Of a DNA stretch of 9,302 nucleotides, positions 6,547-9,302 are shown in pieces. Source of the stretch: Promethearchaeota archaeon (GTDB taxonomy: Archaea > Asgardarchaeota > Lokiarchaeia > Sigynarchaeales > SOKP01). Positions within the stretch are counted from its first letter, which is position 1; each line of letters begins with the position of its first letter. The translations under genes and the position numbers were made by a program. The stretch lies in NCBI GenBank assembly GCA_016839425.1, contig JAEOUI010000179.1, positions 1-9,302 of the forward strand, read 5' to 3'. The notes below the pieces were generated by a model. That model was given only the letters and a program-made list of their open reading frames with translations, was not told the DNA's origin and made no database searches.

Positions 6547-7125
6547 TTGAGTACGATATTCATTATTAAATCGGATACTATTAAATTAGATAATTATTTG
6601 ATCAAGGATCTTCCAGGATCTTCGGGGCGCTTGGATGTCATAGCAAGGTGCATTTTAGCAGCATTATTTAACGAGGATTCCTTCACTCAAGATACTCAAA
6701 TTTGGATTTTTCTTGAGCGTTATGGGAACCTTATTTTCGACACAAACAAGTTAGATTATAATATATTTCCAAAAACCGAGTTAAAACTCGCAAAATTGAT
6801 TGTAGAATTAATTCAAAATCAAGAAAAAAGATCTTTTTGGTCTGTATTAAAAAATGATAAAAATATATTTGATACGATCAAGCAACTAATAAAAAATGGA
6901 TATAAAATTTATGTCTTAAAAGAGGGAGGAAGGGATTTTTTTAACGAAACCACATTAATTCCTTCCAAAAACCGAGTTTTCGTAGTAGGTAACCAAACAG
7001 GCGATTTTGTTGATTCTGAGGAATTGCAACGCCTTGGCCTAACCACATTAAGTTTTGGTTCAAAATCCTATTTGGCAAGTAGTATCATTCGTCTCATTCA
7101 AATTCATTTAGATAAGAAAAAATAA
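6547..7125 (+). CDS. trmY: tRNA pseudouridine(54) N1-methyltransferase TrmY
   Basis: TrmY is a SPOUT-class enzyme that methylates N1 of pseudouridine 54 in the T-loop of archaeal tRNA, giving m1-psi, the archaeal equivalent of ribothymidine. The 192-residue protein carries the family hallmark YLIKDLPGSSGRLDVIARC (residues 17-35). It also has the knot region that binds S-adenosylmethionine: VFVVGNQTGDF (144-154) and TTLSFGSKSYLASSIIRLI (166-184). Length is normal for the family. The start is TTG at 6547: an in-frame TGA at 6538 excludes anything earlier, and no ATG occurs before the conserved core. There is no Shine-Dalgarno sequence; the bases just before the TTG read TCCTCC. TTTTTAAC at 6495-6502 could be the TATA box. 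A T-run follows the stop. Confidence 0.93.
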   Translation: MSTIFIIKSDTIKLDNYLIKDLPGSSGRLDVIARCILAALFNEDSFTQDTQIWIFLERYGNLIFDTNKLDYNIFPKTELKLAKLIVELIQNQEKRSFWSVLKNDKNIFDTIKQLIKNGYKIYVLKEGGRDFFNETTLIPSKNRVFVVGNQTGDFVDSEELQRLGLTTLSFGSKSYLASSIIRLIQIHLDKKK

Positions 7126-7126
7126 A

Positions 7127-7137
7127 TTTTTTATTTT
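7127..7137 (+). terminator. T-rich terminator after trmY
   Basis: TTTTTTATTTT starts directly after the trmY stop and resembles archaeal poly-U termination signals. The following gene has its own TATA-like box. Confidence 0.45.
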
Positions 7138-7160
7138 AGGTAGAACTTTTTATGTTATTA

Positions 7161-7168
7161 TTTTTAAA
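7161..7168 (+). promoter_or_regulatory. TATA-like box of the lipid synthase gene
   Basis: TTTTTAAA is centred 26-27 bases before the ATG at 7191, which predicts transcription beginning at or next to the start codon. No Shine-Dalgarno sequence precedes that ATG, so a leaderless mRNA is likely. Confidence 0.45.
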
Positions 7169-7190
7169 GCATTTATAGAAGATTTAACGC

Positions 7191-7871
7191 ATGAGCCACA
7201 ATAACTATCAATCAGCAAAAAGAGAGCTTCAAAACGGTTTTGTTGAAAAACTTACTCACGGTCCCGTGAACTTTCTGATAAAGAAAGGAATAAAACCAAA
7301 CACGCTCTCATATTTTGGTTTTTTGTGCTCTATTGGTGCCGCAATCTTTATAGCCCTTGGATTTACTCGCTCAAATATTTATTTTGCGTGGGTTTCTCCT
7401 TTAATGCTTGCATTTTCTGGCATATTTGATATATTAGATGGAAATTTAGCTAGAAAAGCAGGAAAGGCATCAAAAGCGGGAGCATTTCTAGATTCAAACT
7501 TGGACAGGATTTCAGACGCCGCAATTGTTTTAGGTATGATTTACGGTAATTTAGTTAATTACGCTTTTGGGTTCCTCTTGTTGTTCATGACCATAATGAT
7601 TTCTTACATTCGCTCGCGAGCCGAAAACGAGGGACTCGACATGAAAGGCGTTGGCTGGATGGAACGTGCCGAAAGAATGATTTTTTTATGGATAATATTG
7701 ATTATTGAATGCTGGACATATTTTTTATCGGATTTTTTCACAGGAACCCCAACAACTTTGTTTTTTACGATAGCGATTCTTATCTATTTAGGATTGTTAG
7801 CAATAACCATAGGACAGCGCATTTATTTTGTTTTTAATAAATTAAACGAGGAAATTGGAAGCTCTCAATAA
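7191..7871 (+). CDS. CDP-alcohol phosphatidyltransferase, probable archaetidylinositol phosphate synthase
   Basis: An integral membrane enzyme that swaps CMP on a CDP-activated lipid for an alcohol phosphate. The full family signature is present: D80-x2-D83-G84-x2-A87-R88-x8-G97-x3-D101-x3-D105, whose aspartates bind the metal ions and CDP. About six hydrophobic segments follow the usual pattern (roughly 39-58, 64-82, 108-140, 158-174, 183-206). The N-terminal GIKPNTLSYFG matches the amphipathic entry typical of archaeal phosphatidylinositol-phosphate synthase homologues. Length (226 residues) is slightly long for this group, with a polar tail. In archaea the usual substrates are CDP-archaeol and inositol-1-phosphate, but serine or glycerol-phosphate transfer cannot be excluded from sequence alone. 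The gene appears separately transcribed from trmY. Confidence 0.85.
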   Translation: MSHNNYQSAKRELQNGFVEKLTHGPVNFLIKKGIKPNTLSYFGFLCSIGAAIFIALGFTRSNIYFAWVSPLMLAFSGIFDILDGNLARKAGKASKAGAFLDSNLDRISDAAIVLGMIYGNLVNYAFGFLLLFMTIMISYIRSRAENEGLDMKGVGWMERAERMIFLWIILIIECWTYFLSDFFTGTPTTLFFTIAILIYLGLLAITIGQRIYFVFNKLNEEIGSSQ

Positions 7872-7909
7872 AGTTCTATCCATAAAAGTCTCAATCCCCC
7901 TCGTGAAGG

Positions 7910-7928
7910 GTCATTTGGGGGAAATGAC
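7910..7928 (+). promoter_or_regulatory. Perfect palindrome abutting the rpS26e TATA-like box
   Basis: GTCATTT-GGGGG-AAATGAC has perfect seven-base arms around five G. It ends three bases before the TATA-like ATATTTAA (7932-7939), so it overlaps the place where TFB reads the BRE. It looks like an operator for a dimeric regulator. As RNA it would form a hairpin at the 3' end of the upstream lipid gene transcript. Five C at 7896-7900 can alternatively pair with the five G. Confidence 0.5.
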
Positions 7929-7931
7929 AAA

Positions 7932-7939
7932 ATATTTAA
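7932..7939 (+). promoter_or_regulatory. TATA-like box of rpS26e
   Basis: ATATTTAA in the 133-base spacer before rpS26e. It predicts transcription from about 7962 and a leader of roughly 43 bases that contains the ribosome site. Confidence 0.45.
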
Positions 7940-7990
7940 GTTTTGCTTAATTTTCCAACACAAGTACAGGATCATTCGGTAAATCAAAGA

Positions 7991-7999
7991 AAAGGAGGT
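7991..7999 (+). promoter_or_regulatory. Strong Shine-Dalgarno sequence of rpS26e
   Basis: AAAGGAGGT lies five bases before the ATG at 8005. It is by far the strongest ribosome binding site in the window, where most other genes lack one, and it shows that the 16S rRNA 3' end keeps a CCTCC anti-Shine-Dalgarno. Confidence 0.85.
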
Positions 8000-8004
8000 A
8001 GGAC

Positions 8005-8277
8005 ATGCCAAAGAAAAGAAAAAGTGGTGGAAAAACAGGAAGTAGCAAGGGTAATTTCAATAAAGTACAATGCTCTAAATGCGGCAGGTTTGTTGCTCGA
8101 AGCAAGGCCAAGGCGGTAACGCGTCGAACTTCGTTGGTTGACGCCAGAATGTATGGAGAACTTAAAAAATCTGGTACGATAATACTCGGTGCCCAGACAA
8201 AAAAATATTACTGCATAAGTTGTGCCGTCCACGGACATCAAATCGCTCAACGAGATAAAAATTTAAGAAAAGGATAA
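8005..8277 (+). CDS. rps26e: 30S ribosomal protein S26e
   Basis: Small-subunit protein eS26, which in eukaryotes sits at the mRNA exit near the 3' end of small-subunit rRNA. Among archaea it is known from Thermoproteota-type and Asgard lineages and is missing from most euryarchaea, so it helps place the organism. The 90-residue protein has a basic N-terminus and two zinc-binding CxxC pairs (C23-x2-C26 in CSKCGRFVARSKA; C70-x2-C73 in YYCISCAVHGH), followed by a basic tail. Eukaryotic eS26 is longer at the C-terminus; this length is usual for archaea. The start is fixed by an excellent Shine-Dalgarno sequence. It appears to be a single-gene transcript with its own promoter, an upstream palindrome and a downstream inverted repeat. 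Confidence 0.95.
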   Translation: MPKKRKSGGKTGSSKGNFNKVQCSKCGRFVARSKAKAVTRRTSLVDARMYGELKKSGTIILGAQTKKYYCISCAVHGHQIAQRDKNLRKG

Positions 8278-8290
8278 GTTTTATTATATT

Positions 8291-8347
8291 AATTGCAGAT
8301 TACTCAAAATTTGTTTATTGGGTACATTTTTATAGAGTACTGCAATT
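8291..8347. terminator. Long inverted repeat between convergent genes, possible two-way terminator
   Basis: AATTGCAG-(AT)-TACTC (8291-8305) pairs with GAGTA-CTGCAATT (8335-8347): 13 base pairs with one two-base bulge and a 29-base loop. On the plus strand it is followed by a T-run at 8353-8357, like an intrinsic terminator. It starts 14 bases after rpS26e and ends 37 bases before the stop of the opposing gene. Confidence 0.5.
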
Positions 8348-8383
8348 GGTCTCTTTTTGTAAGGTTAAATTAAATCAGCGCCA

Positions 8384-9302
8384 TCATAAATTCAATTGCT
8401 TGAAGAAAGAAGGTAGCGTGTAAACTATCTCACATTCGTCCTTTTTAGTAATCTCCACAATAGCTCGAATGAGATAGACATCTTTCGAAACATCGTCAGG
8501 TTTGTAAATTTTAACGCGCGCAGTTGGTTTGATCTTCAGAGAATAGTTCTCTGCTATACCTTGAATAGACATTTCTGTTTTACATTTCACTCCCAAAAGC
8601 CCTAATTCGTAATGAGACACGATAAACAATATTTCATCACTATTTTCGTTCGATTTTTCAAAATGAACCACTTCTAAATCATCTTTGAGTTCTTTTGGCA
8701 ACTTGCTGAAAGGAATGACTTTCTTCTTACCTGATATATATTCGAAAGGTTTATAGAAAAGTACATTAAAGCTTGCGATTTTTTTTATTTGTTCGTTATA
8801 TTTTTCCACATCTCTTACATTATATGCTTTATCCAGGAGTACATCTAATTTTTCTCCAGCATCCGTTGCTGAATATCCTTCAAGCACGGTTGCTATGTAA
8901 GATCTTTTCAACTTTTCTATCAAGATTTCGCTTTTAAAATCCATTTTAAAATCTATAGAAATTTCGAGTGCTTGATTGTATAAATTAGCTGCAATTTGAG
9001 AGTGCCCAAGCGCTAAAAAATAATCCCCTAATTCGCTAAACACCACTATCGCGTCTTGGTGATTGCTTTCTAAGTCCATATTAGAAATTTCTTCCATAAT
9101 GCTCATTGCTGCGTCTTTTTCTGTCCCATCAATATAGATTGATATTGCTTTTCCAATTACACATTTTAGCTTTAATTTCTCGTCTCCATAAATATCTGCC
9201 AATTCTTCTGTAAAATTGTACTGCTTGATGGCAGATTTATAAAGGCCGTGAAATAAAAAGATTAACGCTTTAATATAATTGAGTGTCAAGCATGTGGCGT
9301 GG
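8384..9302 (-). CDS. TPR-repeat protein with a C-terminal strand-rich domain, 5'-truncated by the window edge
   Basis: The frame stays open to the right edge (codons for HATC precede the internal TTG at 9289), so the true start lies outside and 305 residues are visible. The first half is helical with tetratricopeptide repeats. The clearest repeat, ELGDYFLALGHSQIAANLYN and the following QALEIS, has the consensus small and aromatic residues; another precedes it at YIKALIFLFHGLYKSAIKQY. Such repeats bind peptides or form scaffolds. After a helical linker, about 110 C-terminal residues look beta-rich (alternating hydrophobic strands such as EILFIVSHYELGLLGVKC and SLKIKPTARVKIY), ending in PSFFKQLNL. 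I do not recognise that domain. No catalytic motif, signal peptide or membrane segment is visible. The gene is convergent with rpS26e. Confidence 0.75.
   Translation of the reverse strand, partial: HATCLTLNYIKALIFLFHGLYKSAIKQYNFTEELADIYGDEKLKLKCVIGKAISIYIDGTEKDAAMSIMEEISNMDLESNHQDAIVVFSELGDYFLALGHSQIAANLYNQALEISIDFKMDFKSEILIEKLKRSYIATVLEGYSATDAGEKLDVLLDKAYNVRDVEKYNEQIKKIASFNVLFYKPFEYISGKKKVIPFSKLPKELKDDLEVVHFEKSNENSDEILFIVSHYELGLLGVKCKTEMSIQGIAENYSLKIKPTARVKIYKPDDVSKDVYLIRAIVEITKKDECEIVYTLPSFFKQLNL

Noticed and set aside
7896..7928. H-type pseudoknot of C5 with the G5 loop of the palindrome
   Set aside because: The five-base loop would be wholly paired with no linking bases, which is sterically implausible. 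The two pairings are better seen as alternatives.

Overview
The window is AT-rich archaeal DNA, most likely from an Asgard archaeon. The archaeal assignment rests on direct evidence: archaeosine synthesis genes, a transcription factor B gene, Gar1, TrmY, a CDP-alcohol phosphatidyltransferase of the archaeal lipid type, and the eukaryote-type ribosomal protein S26e. The Asgard assignment is an inference from S26e, a roadblock/LC7 protein, a second roadblock-like protein and a longin-like protein lying close together. No mobile element, CRISPR array, rRNA gene or recognisable tRNA gene is visible.

Layout. (1) 1-2869, plus strand: the 3' part of arcS (cut by the left edge) and an overlapping radical SAM gene of the RaSEA family. 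Together these convert preQ0 at tRNA position 15 into archaeosine. (2) 2870-4315, plus: a spacer with a possible 25-codon leaderless ORF, then gar1 (H/ACA RNP subunit) and tfb (TFIIB). (3) 4444-5429, plus: a small roadblock-like protein carrying a 15-A homopolymer, then a clear roadblock/LC7 protein. (4) 5430-5793: 364 bases without a gene, clearly richer in GC (about 42 %) than the flanking spacers and full of complementary segments. This is the best candidate for an undescribed structured RNA. (5) 5794-6249, minus: a longin-like protein. (6) 6250-6546: a divergent control region that also holds a possible 29-codon ORF. (7) 6547-7871, plus: trmY with a forced TTG start, then a probable archaetidylinositol phosphate synthase. 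(8) 8005-8277, plus: rpS26e, with a perfect palindrome abutting its TATA-like box and a strong Shine-Dalgarno sequence. (9) 8384-9302, minus: a TPR protein whose N-terminus lies beyond the right edge, separated from rpS26e by a long inverted repeat that could be a terminator.

How the genes fit together. Four genes (arcS, raSEA, gar1, trmY) concern RNA modification: archaeosine-15, RNA-guided pseudouridine, and N1-methylpseudouridine-54. rpS26e and tfb add translation and transcription functions. The roadblock and longin-like genes form a second theme. In Asgard archaea such folds are thought to work with small GTPases and membranes, but no GTPase gene is present here. Most genes appear to have their own promoters. 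TATA-like TTTAAATT boxes sit 39 bases before the start codons of both gar1 and the longin-like gene, and the lipid synthase looks leaderless.
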